From positions 42,614-106,613 of the forward strand of contig CALUEX010000004.1 in the NCBI GenBank assembly GCA_944319815.1: 64,000 nt of DNA, in the 5' to 3' direction. How positions within the stretch are numbered: the first letter of the stretch is position 1; every line of letters starts with the position of its first letter. Origin of the DNA: an uncultured Prevotella sp. (lineage in GTDB: Bacteria; Bacteroidota; Bacteroidia; Bacteroidales; Bacteroidaceae). The notes under the pieces are model-generated. The model was not told the origin of the DNA. It saw nothing but the letters and a program-made list of their open reading frames with translations, and made no database searches. Below, piece by piece: positions 16,198 through 24,495 of this stretch. Position numbers and translations under genes: made by a program.

Positions 16198-17535
16198 TCA
16201 TCGTCCCAGCAGCTTTTTCTCCGCCTCTTCTACTTTGTCAAACGTGAAACCGTCGATTATATTGCCCATCAAGGCGTTGATTTCGTCGTTGCAGAGGTTG
16301 CCGATTGAACCTTCGTGTGTGTGGTGAATGTCCTTGCAGGGCTTGAAACGGCCGGCCTCAATGTCCAGTCCCACCTTCTTGTATGCGTCGCGGAAGGGCA
16401 TACCCTCGGCTGCGAGGCGGTTAACCTCCTCGACGGAGAACATCAGGTCATAGCGCGGGTCGTCGAGTATGTGCTCGTTCACCTCCATCTTGTTGATGAT
16501 GTATGCCGCCATGCGCAGGCAGTCTTTCAACTCGTCGAACGCTGGCAGGAACTCCTCCTTGATTATTTGCAGGTCGCGGAAGTAGCCCGAGGGCAGGTTG
16601 TTCATTATCATCGTCACCTGCACGGGCAGAGCTTGCAGCTTGTTGCTCTTGGCACGGATGAGCTCGAACACGTCGGGGTTCTTCTTGTGCGGCATGATGC
16701 TGCTGCCCGTCGTGCACTCCTTCGGCAGCTTGACGAACGAGAAGTTCTGGCTGTTGAACAGGCAGGCGTCGAACGCCATCTTGGCCAGCGTGCCGGCAAC
16801 CGAGGCCATTGCGAAGGCCGTGTTGCGCTCGGTCTTGCCGCGTCCCATCTGTGCGTACACCACGTTGTAATTCATCGAGTCGAAGCCCAGCAGCTCCGTC
16901 GTCATCGTCCTGTTGAGCGGGAACGACGAGCCATAGCCCGCCGCGCTGCCCAGGGGGTTGCGGTTGGCCATGCGCCATGCGGCTTGCAGGAACAGCATAT
17001 CGTCGGCCAGGCTCTCGGCGTAAGCCCCGAACCACAGGCCGAACGAACTTGGCATGGCCACCTGCAGGTGGGTGTAGCCGGGCATGAGCACGCCCTTGTA
17101 TTGCTCGCTCTTTTGCAGCAGTTCGTCGAACAGGCTCTTTACGAGCTGCACTATCTCCTTTATCTCGTTGCGGATAAACAGTTTCAGGTCAACCATCACC
17201 TGGTCGTTCCTTGACCGTCCGCTGTGGATTTTCTTGCCCATGTCGCCAAGGCTGCGCGTGAGCATCAGCTCCACTTGCGAGTGGACGTCCTCTATGCCTT
17301 CCTCGATTACGAACTCGCCTCTCTCGCACGTGGCGTAGATGTCCTTCAGCTCGGCAAGCAGCTGCGCCAGCTCGTCCTTTTCGAGCAGTCCGATTGACTC
17401 CAGCATGGTGATGTGCGCCATGCTGCCCAGCACGTCATACTTGGCCAAGTACATATCCATCTCGCGGTCGCGGCCAACGGTGAAGCGTTCAATCTCCTTG
17501 TTTATGGAGAAGTTCTTTTCCCAGAGTTTGTTCAT
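16198..17535 (-). CDS. argH: Argininosuccinate lyase
   Basis: Splits argininosuccinate into arginine and fumarate, the last step of arginine synthesis, as a cytosolic homotetramer. At 445 residues it has the family length. The N-terminus LWEKNFSINKEIERFTVGRD, HSGRSRNDQV and the fumarase/ASL signature GSSIMPHKKNPD with its catalytic serine loop are all present. The frame stays open about 138 codons further upstream, but that stretch is repeat-derived noncoding sequence, and ATG 17535 gives the normal start. It belongs to a minus-strand unit with pyrE and a SRPBCC gene. Confidence 0.96.
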   Translation of the reverse strand: MNKLWEKNFSINKEIERFTVGRDREMDMYLAKYDVLGSMAHITMLESIGLLEKDELAQLLAELKDIYATCERGEFVIEEGIEDVHSQVELMLTRSLGDMGKKIHSGRSRNDQVMVDLKLFIRNEIKEIVQLVKSLFDELLQKSEQYKGVLMPGYTHLQVAMPSSFGLWFGAYAESLADDMLFLQAAWRMANRNPLGSAAGYGSSFPLNRTMTTELLGFDSMNYNVVYAQMGRGKTERNTAFAMASVAGTLAKMAFDACLFNSQNFSFVKLPKECTTGSSIMPHKKNPDVFELIRAKSNKLQALPVQVTMIMNNLPSGYFRDLQIIKEEFLPAFDELKDCLRMAAYIINKMEVNEHILDDPRYDLMFSVEEVNRLAAEGMPFRDAYKKVGLDIEAGRFKPCKDIHHTHEGSIGNLCNDEINALMGNIIDGFTFDKVEEAEKKLLGR

Positions 17536-17573
17536 TGTTTGTTTTATTGTAGTTGGCGGACAGGCTTGCGTGA

Positions 17574-17748
17574 TTGTGAGTAGCGGAATAGGACAAATAA
17601 GGCTGATGAGCCTAATGGGCTTCGCGTGACGGGAGGGTGCTCGTCGGTTGTTGCTTATTAGCTTGTGGCTCGTTCCTCGTTTGCTTGTTCCTCGTTTGCT
17701 TGTCCCTTGTCTCTTGTCTGCTCGTCCCTCGTTTGCTCGTCTGCTAAA
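17574..17748. repeat. AGGACAAATAAGGCTGAT and GCTCGTTTGCTTGT repeats
   Basis: Two simple families fill the gap upstream of argH: an ATAGGACAAATAAGGC word at about 17588 (also at 16133, and related words at 26163-26262) and a run of CTTGTCC/CTCGTTTGCTTG words at 17640-17748, related to those at 27,588 and 57,062. Confidence 0.65.
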
Positions 17749-17750
17749 AA

Positions 17751-18161
17751 TCAATACGGCAGCATTGCCAGTGCGTCGGCTATTTTGTCTACGCCGTCTT
17801 GCAGTTTGTTGCCGAGCATGGGCTTCAGGAACAGCGGAATGTCGGCCTTCACCGTCACGCGCATCTTGCACGTGGTGTCGGTTACAGGCAACAGCTGCAC
17901 CCAGAGGTTGAACGGCACGGGCGAGTTCTCCGTTTCGAACTTGATGCACTTAGGCTCGTCCCTGTCTACAATCCTCAGCTTTATGCTGCCCACGGGCGCC
18001 ACGTTGACACTTACCGAGTCGCGGTCGAACGCCAAGTCCTTCACTTGGTCGGCCGGGATGCGGTCTTTTATTCTCTCTATGTTGTTCAGGTCGCTAAGCG
18101 TGTTGTACACCGCCGTCTGCGGATGCGGTATTTGCTTAACGCCGCTTTCGTATTTGCTCAT
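17751..18161 (-). CDS. SRPBCC-fold (START-like) protein
   Basis: A 136-residue protein with the helix-grip pattern of the SRPBCC superfamily: an N-terminal strand and helix (VKQIPHPQTAVYNTLSDLNNI), curved beta strands, and a long C-terminal amphipathic helix (LQDGVDKIADALAML). Members bind hydrophobic ligands in a central cavity; its ligand is unknown. It has no signal peptide. It lies between pyrE and argH, a gene order seen in other Bacteroidales, so it is probably co-expressed with them. Confidence 0.8.
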   Translation of the reverse strand: MSKYESGVKQIPHPQTAVYNTLSDLNNIERIKDRIPADQVKDLAFDRDSVSVNVAPVGSIKLRIVDRDEPKCIKFETENSPVPFNLWVQLLPVTDTTCKMRVTVKADIPLFLKPMLGNKLQDGVDKIADALAMLPY

Positions 18162-18167
18162 AACTTT

Positions 18168-18301
18168 AAGCCCCCTCCCGGCCTCCCCGAGGGGAGGTGA
18201 CAGGATACGCTTTATTTAAATAATACTTTTTCAATAAATTTGATGTCTACCATCTGCCACTGCCATTCACCTCCCCTCGGGGAGGTTGGGAGGGGCTTTT
18301 A
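18168..18301. repeat. CCCTCCCGGCCTCCCCGAGGGGAGG inverted pair
   Basis: Arms at 18168-18205 and 18267-18301 are inverted copies separated by about 60 AT-rich bases between two co-oriented genes. The right arm reaches into the pyrE stop codon (18299-18301). Confidence 0.85.
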
Positions 18302-18931
18302 CTTCTTCCAGTTTGCCGGGTCCTTGCGCCACTCGTGCAGCAGTTCCACGTCCTTCTCGGTGATGTATCCCGTGGCGGCGGCTTCCTCCACCACGTGCTC
18401 ATAGTCTGTCAGGGTGACGAGCGTCACGCCGGCATCCTCGAACGCCTTTTTGGCCACGGGGAAGCCGTAGGTGTACGATGCCACCATACCCACCACCTCG
18501 AAGCCCGCCGCGCGCAGGGCCTCTACGGCCTTCAGGCTGCTGCCGCCGGTAGAGATAAGGTCTTCAATCACCACCACTTTTGCGCCCTCAGGCAGTTCGC
18601 CCTCTATTAGGTTGCCCATGCCGTGGTCCTTGGCCTTGCTGCGCACGTAGGCGAACGGCAAGCCCAGCTCGTCGGCCACGAGCGCGCCCTGTGCTATAGC
18701 TCCCGTCGCCACGCCGGCCACGGCGGTAGCCTCGGGGAAGTGCTCAAGCACGGCGTGCGCCAGCTCCAGCTTCACGAAGCTGCGCAAGTCGGGGTAAGAC
18801 AGCGTTTTGCGGTTGTCGCAATAGAAGGGCGACTTCCATCCCGAAGCCCACGTGAAGGGGTTGTCGGGTTGCAGTTTGATGGCCTTTATTTTCAGCAGTT
18901 TAGATGCCAATGCTCTTTTCAGTGTGTCCAT
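18299..18931 (-). CDS. pyrE: Orotate phosphoribosyltransferase
   Basis: Joins orotate to PRPP to give orotidine 5'-phosphate in pyrimidine synthesis. It has 210 residues, the family length. The PRPP-binding motif VVVIEDLISTGGSSL is at about 126-140; the N-terminal KLQPDNPFTWASGWKSPFYC and the flexible-loop RSKAKDHGMGN carrying catalytic lysines are present. It is the first gene of the pyrE-SRPBCC-argH-lipoprotein unit and has a good promoter about 75 bases upstream of its start. Confidence 0.96.
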   Translation of the reverse strand: MDTLKRALASKLLKIKAIKLQPDNPFTWASGWKSPFYCDNRKTLSYPDLRSFVKLELAHAVLEHFPEATAVAGVATGAIAQGALVADELGLPFAYVRSKAKDHGMGNLIEGELPEGAKVVVIEDLISTGGSSLKAVEALRAAGFEVVGMVASYTYGFPVAKKAFEDAGVTLVTLTDYEHVVEEAAATGYITEKDVELLHEWRKDPANWKK

Positions 18932-19007
18932 ATTTTAGGATTTTATGCTTGTTTATATAATAATATGTGGCATTTTATGCGCGTTTCGCGCGGTATTAAT
19001 GTGTTTG

Positions 19008-19038
19008 CAAAGTTACGTTTTTTGGCGTTCACGGCAAA
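19008..19038 (-). promoter_or_regulatory. pyrE operon promoter
   Basis: On the minus strand TTTG (19038-19035), 19 bases, then TAACTTTG (19015-19008), an exact consensus match. Confidence 0.7.
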
Positions 19039-19091
19039 ATAAATTACGCTGTTTTTGCCCTTTGCGCCCTTGGGCTTTGCCTTCTTGCGCA

Positions 19092-19203
19092 ACGTGTTGG
19101 CTGTCAGGGCTTTGCAAAAGGGCATCTTTCGCGCTGCAAAAGGACACGTTTTACGCTGCAATACGTGCCCTTTTGCCCTGCGGTTTGTGCCCTTTTGTAT
19201 TTT
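19092..19203. repeat. GGGCATCTTT / GTGCCCTTTT repeat cluster
   Basis: Four alternating units (CAAAAGGGCATC, AAAAGGACACG, ACGTGCCCTTTT, GTGCCCTTTT) preceded by TTGGCTGTCAGGG. It occupies much of the 532-base gap between the divergent pyrE and DUF3836 genes; the remainder holds their promoters. Confidence 0.8.
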
Positions 19204-19353
19204 GCCTTGCCGCGAGGCACCCTTCCGCTGTTGGCCGTCGGTGGTTTTGTTTGCCGTATTCTTAAAATCTGTTTAATGCAGCTTGGGTAACAGTCTGTTT
19301 CTGTAAACATAAGTTAAATTCGCGGTTTTTCTTGCATTTTCTTGCCGAAAAAC

Positions 19354-19409
19354 TTGCAAGTGATGTGATATTGCCTTACATTTGCAGTGTACTACAACAA
19401 TAGTACACT
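19354..19409 (+). promoter_or_regulatory. Promoter and GntR-type operator of the ABC exporter operon
   Basis: TTG (19354-19356), 20 bases, TACATTTG (19377-19384) forms the promoter. One base downstream begins a perfect inverted repeat AGTGTACTA-CAACAA-TAGTACACT (19386-19409), which covers the start point. It is the expected position for a repressor, and the operon ends with a YtrA-type GntR gene whose relatives autoregulate through such palindromes. Confidence 0.8.
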
Positions 19410-19463
19410 ACGAAACAATAAAACGGAAACGACAATATTGACAAATTAAAGACTTTAACGATT

Positions 19464-19946
19464 ATGGGAACAATTATCACAGCCGCCACAATCATGGCAA
19501 TGTACCTTAACTCAACAGGTAACATGAACTCGCAGTACTGCTACAATGCAGACATTGAAAACGGACAGGTAACCACAATGTACGTGTATGAAAGGCAGGG
19601 CGAAAGCCTTAGCGGAAAGTTTGAGTACCGCTACGAATACGACGCCGAGGGGCGCGTGGCCTCGAAGACGGTGATGAAGCGCGACGCCGCAACGGGCCGC
19701 CTGGTGCCTGACTGCCGCTACGACTTCGCCTATACGGCCGGCGGCTACACGATGGAGCACAGCCGATGGAACGAACGCCGCCGCGCCTTCGACCCGGCAG
19801 ACAGCCGCACCTGCTACGCCGCACAGGGCGACGGCCTCGTCTCGGTGACGTCTTACGAACTTTCGGCCGACGGCTCCGTGGCCACGCTCGTTGACGACGT
19901 GCTGGCACTGGTGCCGGCAGGCGAGGGGATGATGGCGGAATTTTAG
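19464..19946 (+). CDS. DUF3836-like protein
   Basis: A 160-residue protein with repeated tyrosine-rich strands (FEYRYEYDAEGRVASKTVMK, YDFAYTAGGYTMEHSRWNER, RTCYAAQGDGLVSVTSYEL) as in DUF3836 of Bacteroidales, a family of unknown function, usually exported. The N-terminus is only weakly hydrophobic (GTIITAATIMAMYL), so export is not certain. It is the first gene after the operator palindrome and is probably part of the GntR-controlled operon, although such operons usually begin with the ATPase. The stop codon merges with the start of a GGAGTTAAAGG repeat. Confidence 0.65.
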   Translation: MGTIITAATIMAMYLNSTGNMNSQYCYNADIENGQVTTMYVYERQGESLSGKFEYRYEYDAEGRVASKTVMKRDAATGRLVPDCRYDFAYTAGGYTMEHSRWNERRRAFDPADSRTCYAAQGDGLVSVTSYELSADGSVATLVDDVLALVPAGEGMMAEF

Positions 19947-20089
19947 GAGTTAAAGGAGTTAAGGGAGTTAGAGGAGTTAAAGACAATGGCCTTGATGGCA
20001 GTCTTACTTCCTTATACTCTCTCTCCCGAACAACCGGCAAGGGTAATGTCTTTAACTCCTCTAACTCCCTTAACCCCTTTAACTCCCAA
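19944..20089. repeat. GGAGTTAAAGGAGTTAA inverted pair
   Basis: The left arm 19944-19987 and right arm 20045-20089 are inverted copies built from GGAGTTAA words, separated by about 57 bases inside the operon. Confidence 0.85.
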
Positions 20090-20118
20090 CAAAAGAATAA
20101 CATCAAAACAAGAATAAA

Positions 20119-20940
20119 ATGATACACATCGAAAACCTGAAATACAAGTACCAGGGCGCTAAGCAATACGTCTTCGACGGCTTCAGCCTTGACCTTGAGG
20201 ACAATAACATCTACGGACTGTTGGGCAAGAACGGCACCGGCAAGTCAACCCTGCTCTACCTCATCAGCGGCCTGCTGCGGCGGACCGGCGGCCTTGTGAT
20301 GGTTGACGGCGTTGACGTGGTGCAGCACAGGGCCGAAACGCTGGCCGAGACGTTCCTCGTGCCCGAGGAGTTCGACCTCGCCCCGGTAACTCTCGACGCC
20401 TACGTCAAGATGAACCAGCCGTTCTATCCGCGATTCAGCCGCGAGGTGCTGGAGAGCTGCCTGCGCGACTTCGAGCTTACGCCAGACATCCACCTGAAAG
20501 AGCTTTCGATGGGGCAGAAGAAGAAAGTGTACATGAGCTTCGCCCTCGCCGCCGGCACCAAGTTGCTGCTTATGGACGAACCGACCAATGGGTTGGACAT
20601 ACCGTCGAAGAGCCAGTTCCGCCGCGTCGTGGCAAACAACATGGACGAAGGCCGCACCCTCATAATATCCACCCACCAGGTGCACGACGTTGAGACCCTG
20701 CTCGACCACATCGTGATGCTCGACCGCTCCGAACTCCTCCTCGATGCGTCCGTCGCCGACATTTGCAACAAGTACAACTTTGAGTTCCGTTCGCTCGGAG
20801 AGCCGGCCGACGATGTGCTCTATGCCGAGCCGTCGGTGCAGGGCAACGCCGTCATCACGCGCAAGCAAGAGGGCGACGGCGACACACAGCTCAACCTTGA
20901 GCTGCTCTTTAACGCAGTGACGAAGCGCGCGATAAGGTAA
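20119..20940 (+). CDS. ABC transporter ATP-binding protein (YtrB-like)
   Basis: A 273-residue nucleotide-binding subunit. Walker A GLLGKNGTGKSTLL is at about 33-46, the signature LSMGQKKKVYMSFALA at about 131-146, Walker B KLLLMDEPTNGLD follows directly, and the switch histidine is in IISTHQVHDV. The C-terminal 70 residues are an accessory region. Together with the two following membrane proteins it makes an ABC-2-like exporter of unknown cargo, of the type controlled by YtrA-like GntR repressors in cell-envelope or antibiotic stress. Confidence 0.9.
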   Translation: MIHIENLKYKYQGAKQYVFDGFSLDLEDNNIYGLLGKNGTGKSTLLYLISGLLRRTGGLVMVDGVDVVQHRAETLAETFLVPEEFDLAPVTLDAYVKMNQPFYPRFSREVLESCLRDFELTPDIHLKELSMGQKKKVYMSFALAAGTKLLLMDEPTNGLDIPSKSQFRRVVANNMDEGRTLIISTHQVHDVETLLDHIVMLDRSELLLDASVADICNKYNFEFRSLGEPADDVLYAEPSVQGNAVITRKQEGDGDTQLNLELLFNAVTKRAIR

Positions 20941-21118
20941 ACACCCACCCCAACCCTCCCGAAGGGAGGGAGCTTAATATGCCTTGAGGGGCGTGTGGCT
21001 GGCCCATTTCTCTTGCCGGGTTATCGGCCTTATCAGCTTCATTCGTCCCATTCATCCTATCATTCAATAATAACAAGCTGCTTCACCTCCCCACCGGGGA
21101 GGCATGGAGGGGCTTCAT
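20940..21118. repeat. CACCCCAACCCTCCCG arm and CCTCCCC-GGGGAGG arm
   Basis: One arm of the CCCTCCCGAAGGGAGGG family (20940-20989) begins on the stop codon of the ATPase gene; a GGGGAGG-type arm lies at 21084-21116. Partner arms are missing, so these are solo copies. Confidence 0.7.
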
Positions 21119-21132
21119 AAAAACCATCAACC

Positions 21133-21960
21133 ATGACTAATTTCAACATACAACGTTTCGGCAGCGTCCTCCGTTGGTCTGCCCAAATGACTAAAAAGGA
21201 AATCCTGACCAACGCCGCCGCCATGTTTTTCGCCATGTGCATACCCTTCGTGGTGGCAGTACTCGGTTGCCGCGGTGAGGCTTGGCACGTTGTGGCCGAA
21301 AACCTTAACTCCGCCGTGGCGACAGACCTCGGCATCTACATCATCGTCTCCATGATTGGCGGATGCTGGATATTCAACAACATGAAGACAAAGGAGCAGC
21401 GGATAACGTTCAAGATGCTGCCGGCAACCGACGCCGAGAAGTTCGCCGTCCGCGTGCTTTACGTCACGTTGGTGTGGTGGCTCATGGGCATCGTCGCGTT
21501 TTGCGCGGCCGATGTTTTCCGTATGCTCGTCAGCCTGATTGTGGGCACCGACGTGGTGAGAAGCACCATCCCCGACTTCCTCTCGATGCTTTTCGGCACT
21601 GACGGGGACAACCGTGTCGTGATTAACGACGGTCGTTTCGGCAACGTCCTGCCCTTCATCGTAACGTTGTATGCCTGGGTTTTCTGGGTGCATTCGCTCT
21701 ACATACTGGGCGGGGCGTTCTTCCGCCGCCGCCAGTTCGTGCTCACCACGGTGGCGCATTTTGTCCTCATGCTGGTGTTCACGCCGTTGATTATCGACAT
21801 CGTTGACGGCTTCGACCGCGACACGGTGGAATTTTGGGCCACCACATGGGCATGGACTGTCGCGGCGGTGCTGTTCGCCTTGGGCGTGCTCGACTGGTGG
21901 CTGTCCTACAAAATCTTCCGCCGTATGCAGGTGGTGAACAACAAATGGGTGAACCTTTGA
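21133..21960 (+). CDS. ABC exporter membrane protein 1
   Basis: A 275-residue protein with six hydrophobic segments (about 25-50, 62-80, 112-135, 175-200, 210-230, 240-260), no signal peptide and the ABC-2-like layout. It is paralogous to the following gene: both start with a S/TNF-D/N-I-xRF motif, share TFKMLPATD-/TLKMLPATD- near residue 95, and end MQVVNNKWVNL or MQVINNKWINL. They probably form a heterodimeric pore with the ATPase encoded just upstream. Confidence 0.8.
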   Translation: MTNFNIQRFGSVLRWSAQMTKKEILTNAAAMFFAMCIPFVVAVLGCRGEAWHVVAENLNSAVATDLGIYIIVSMIGGCWIFNNMKTKEQRITFKMLPATDAEKFAVRVLYVTLVWWLMGIVAFCAADVFRMLVSLIVGTDVVRSTIPDFLSMLFGTDGDNRVVINDGRFGNVLPFIVTLYAWVFWVHSLYILGGAFFRRRQFVLTTVAHFVLMLVFTPLIIDIVDGFDRDTVEFWATTWAWTVAAVLFALGVLDWWLSYKIFRRMQVVNNKWVNL

Positions 21961-21965
21961 TGTTG

Positions 21966-22102
21966 AGTGAAGAATGAAAAGTGAAAAATGAAAAATCCAT
22001 GTGCCTGAATAAGGCATACGGCTTTAACTTCCAAGCGAGTGTAACGAGCGATAACTCCCGTTAACTCCTTTAACTCCTGAAGAAAACTTCTTTAACTTCT
22101 AA
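21966..22102. repeat. GAAAAATGAAAAATCCATGTGC arm and TTAACTCC arm
   Basis: A GTGAAAAATGAAAAATCCATGTGC arm (21966-22003) and a TTAACTCCTTTAACTCC arm (22050-22102), from two different families, share this gap; neither has its inverted partner here. Confidence 0.7.
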
Positions 22103-22122
22103 AAAACAAAAAGCAACGAACC

Positions 22123-22947
22123 ATGAGCAATTTCGATATAAAACGCTTCGCAAGTGTGGCGCTGTGGCAGTACAGGATGAGCATGAAGAATGTATTGTCC
22201 TTTACCGTCGGCCTGTCGTTCGCCTATCTCGGCTTGCTTTTCACGTGGCTTTATCCGGCCCTGAAAGGCGGCGTAGGCGAAGGCTACGCCAGCCTGATGC
22301 GCACCGTTGAGATGTGTACGCTGGTTTACCTGATAACCATCGTCATCTCTGGGGCATGGATATTCGCCGACATGAACGGCAAGGGCAAGCTGATAACGCT
22401 GAAGATGCTGCCCGCAACCGACCTTGAGAAGTATCTCGTCAGGCTGCTTTCCATCACGCTGGGCGCGCTCGCCGCAGGTATCGTGGCGTTTCTCCTGGCC
22501 GATGCGATGCGCATCGTGGTGTGCCTCATCGTAGGCGTTGACTATGTGGCCTTTTGCCTGCCTGACTTCTTGGCGATGTTTTTTACCAATGCAGACGTGC
22601 CCGACACCGTGGCAGGAGGTGCGGGACATTACCCTGCGGCAACTAACTTCTTGGGGTGGGCTTGGTGCTTCTGGGCGCAGTCGCTCTACGTTCTTGGCGG
22701 CACGCTGCTGCGCCGTTACCAGTTTGCAGTTACCTCGGCGGTGCACGCAGTGTTGTTCGTCGTGATGTCGGTTGCGGTTGTTTTCACCGTTGACGACCTC
22801 GGCTTGTTCGTCACCGACGAACGGAACGGCGGGCTGTTCTGTTCCGTAGGCACGGTGTTCGCCGTTATTGCGCTGCTCAACTGGTGGCTTGGCTACAAGG
22901 TGTTCAGCCGAATGCAGGTTATTAACAACAAATGGATTAACTTATGA
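22123..22947 (+). CDS. ABC exporter membrane protein 2 (paralogue)
   Basis: A 274-residue six-segment membrane protein, clearly duplicated from the preceding gene (shared LKMLPATDLEKY, FWAQSLYVLGGTLLRR against FWVHSLYILGGAFFRR, and the C-terminal NNKWINL). It overlaps the GntR gene by four bases (ATGA), so the regulator is translationally coupled to the transporter. The substrate cannot be inferred. Confidence 0.8.
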   Translation: MSNFDIKRFASVALWQYRMSMKNVLSFTVGLSFAYLGLLFTWLYPALKGGVGEGYASLMRTVEMCTLVYLITIVISGAWIFADMNGKGKLITLKMLPATDLEKYLVRLLSITLGALAAGIVAFLLADAMRIVVCLIVGVDYVAFCLPDFLAMFFTNADVPDTVAGGAGHYPAATNFLGWAWCFWAQSLYVLGGTLLRRYQFAVTSAVHAVLFVVMSVAVVFTVDDLGLFVTDERNGGLFCSVGTVFAVIALLNWWLGYKVFSRMQVINNKWINL

Positions 22948-23300
22948 ACTTTACGACAGAAAAAGCGATATACGTGCAAATAGCCGACCGCCTGTGTGAC
23001 GAAATACTTACGGGGAAGTTCGTTGACGACGAGCGCATACCCTCCGTGCGCGAGTATGCCGTGCTGTTGGAGGTGAACACCAACACCGCCGTGAAGTCGT
23101 ATGACCTCCTTGAACAGCAGGGAGTCATATACAAGAAGCGCGGACTTGGCTACTTCGTCACCGCCGGCGCCAAGGACAAAATCCTTGAGGAGCGCCGCCG
23201 CGAGTTTATGGAGACGCGCCTCCCCGAGATGTTCCGCCAGATGCGGATGCTCGGCATAGGGTTGGAAGAAGTGGAAAGGGAGTGGAGAAAACACACATGA
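22944..23300 (+). CDS. GntR-family regulator, YtrA subfamily
   Basis: A 118-residue regulator with an N-terminal winged helix (KAIYVQIADRLCDEILTGKF, IPSVREYAVLLEVNTNTAVK, YDLLEQQGVIYKKRGLGYFV) and only about 45 residues of C-terminal dimerising helix, the short form typical of YtrA. Such proteins usually repress the operon they sit in, which encodes an ABC exporter. The perfect palindrome over the operon start point at 19386-19409 is the likely target. The effector is unknown. Confidence 0.88.
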   Translation: MNFTTEKAIYVQIADRLCDEILTGKFVDDERIPSVREYAVLLEVNTNTAVKSYDLLEQQGVIYKKRGLGYFVTAGAKDKILEERRREFMETRLPEMFRQMRMLGIGLEEVEREWRKHT

Positions 23301-23304
23301 GCAC

Positions 23305-23523
23305 CTAAACACCCACCCCAACCCTCCCGAAGGGAGGGAGCTTGATATGCCTTGAAGGGTGGTTTCATGGTGAAAATACATATTAAACTTATAAAAAGAC
23401 AACATTGCCTGCAACATTTTGCATACTAAGACCGTCTTATTTGACAGATAATAGACATAGAACCACAACCGGCAAGGCATTCTAAACTCCCTCCCTTCGG
23501 GAGGGTTGGGGTGGGTGCTTAAA
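23305..23523. repeat. CACCCCAACCCTCCCGAAGGGAGGG inverted pair
   Basis: Arms at 23305-23358 and 23472-23523 are inverted, including the AAGGCAT tails, around a 113-base spacer. They separate the GntR operon from the efflux operon; I see no clear consensus promoter in the spacer. Confidence 0.85.
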
Positions 23524-23535
23524 TACAACAAACCA

Positions 23536-24252
23536 ATGATTCATCTTCGCGACATAAACAAGACTTACGACAACGGGCAGCCGCTGCACGTGCTCAAGGG
23601 CATAGACCTCGACATTGAAAAGGGCGAGTTCGTCTCAATCATGGGCGCGTCAGGCTCCGGCAAGTCCACATTATTGAATATATTAGGCATCCTCGACAAC
23701 TATGACTCGGGCGAATACCTGCTTAACGGCACGCTCATCAAGAACCTCTCGGAGACGCGCGCCGCCGAGTACCGCAACAGGATGATAGGCTTCATCTTCC
23801 AGTCGTTCAACCTCATATCGTTCAAGACGGCCGTGGAGAACGTCGAGCTGCCGCTGTTCTACCAGGGCGTGCGCCGCCGCGAGCGCCGCCGCAGGGCCAT
23901 GGAATACCTCGAACGGCTTGGGCTGAAGGATTGGGCTGGCCACTATCCCAACGAGATGTCGGGCGGACAGAAGCAGCGTGTGGCAATAGCGCGGGCGTTA
24001 ATCACCCACCCGCAAATCATCCTCGCCGACGAACCTACGGGCGCATTGGACTCGAAGACCAGCGTGGAGGTGATGAAGCTGCTGAAGCAACTCAACGAAC
24101 AGGAGGGCATGACCATCGTGGTGGTGACCCACGAGAGCGGCGTTGCCAACGAGACCAACAAGATTGTGCACATCCGCGACGGCGTAATCGGCAACATCGA
24201 GGAGAACTTCGACCACCACGCATCGCCGTTCGGGAGTGGCTTTATGAAATAA
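23536..24252 (+). CDS. ABC transporter ATP-binding protein (MacB/LolD type)
   Basis: A 238-residue ATPase with Walker A IMGASGSGKSTLLNILG at about 37-53, Q-loop IFQSFNLI, signature NEMSGGQKQRVAIARAL and Walker B QIILADEPTGALDSKTS, the exact style of the MacB/LolD group. ATG 23536 is preferred over an upstream in-frame start inside the repeat. It should energise the two FtsX-type permeases encoded at 24,896 and 26,271, with MacA-like and TolC-like partners further on: a tripartite export system. Confidence 0.93.
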   Translation: MIHLRDINKTYDNGQPLHVLKGIDLDIEKGEFVSIMGASGSGKSTLLNILGILDNYDSGEYLLNGTLIKNLSETRAAEYRNRMIGFIFQSFNLISFKTAVENVELPLFYQGVRRRERRRRAMEYLERLGLKDWAGHYPNEMSGGQKQRVAIARALITHPQIILADEPTGALDSKTSVEVMKLLKQLNEQEGMTIVVVTHESGVANETNKIVHIRDGVIGNIEENFDHHASPFGSGFMK

Positions 24253-24254
24253 CC

Positions 24255-24287
24255 AATGCACAATGCATAATGCACAATGCATAATAA
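24255..24287. repeat. AT-rich ATAATGCACAATGCATAAT repeat, left arm
   Basis: This is the inverted partner of the arm at 24876-24910. It begins three bases after the ATPase stop codon. The two arms bracket the four-helix-bundle gene. Confidence 0.8.
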
Positions 24288-24388
24288 GGCTGCGCCTTGG
24301 AGTGTGGTTGGCGGTGTGTTGAGACGTATGGTTGTGACGTCTATGGTTTAATAAGCCATGAAACGCATTGCAAAATGTGGCATATTAC

Positions 24389-24431
24389 GATGTAAAAGGA
24401 TACCTTTTACGGCCTAAAAGGCGGTCTTTTG
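24389..24431. repeat. Diverged GGGCATC-family hairpin
   Basis: TGTAAAAGGATACCTTTTACGG and AAAAGGCGGTCTTTTGC words form two small hairpins like those at 50,907. Confidence 0.55.
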
Positions 24432-24495
24432 CAAAGCTAAAGGTAAACTTTTGAATATCAAGTATTTACGTCAAGTGAAATAAACGCATATAAGA

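Noticed and set aside
17536-17949. N-terminal extension of argH by 138 codons.
   Set aside because: The extension translates repeat DNA and overlaps the end of the SRPBCC gene; ArgH homologues begin at the MNKLWEKNF position.
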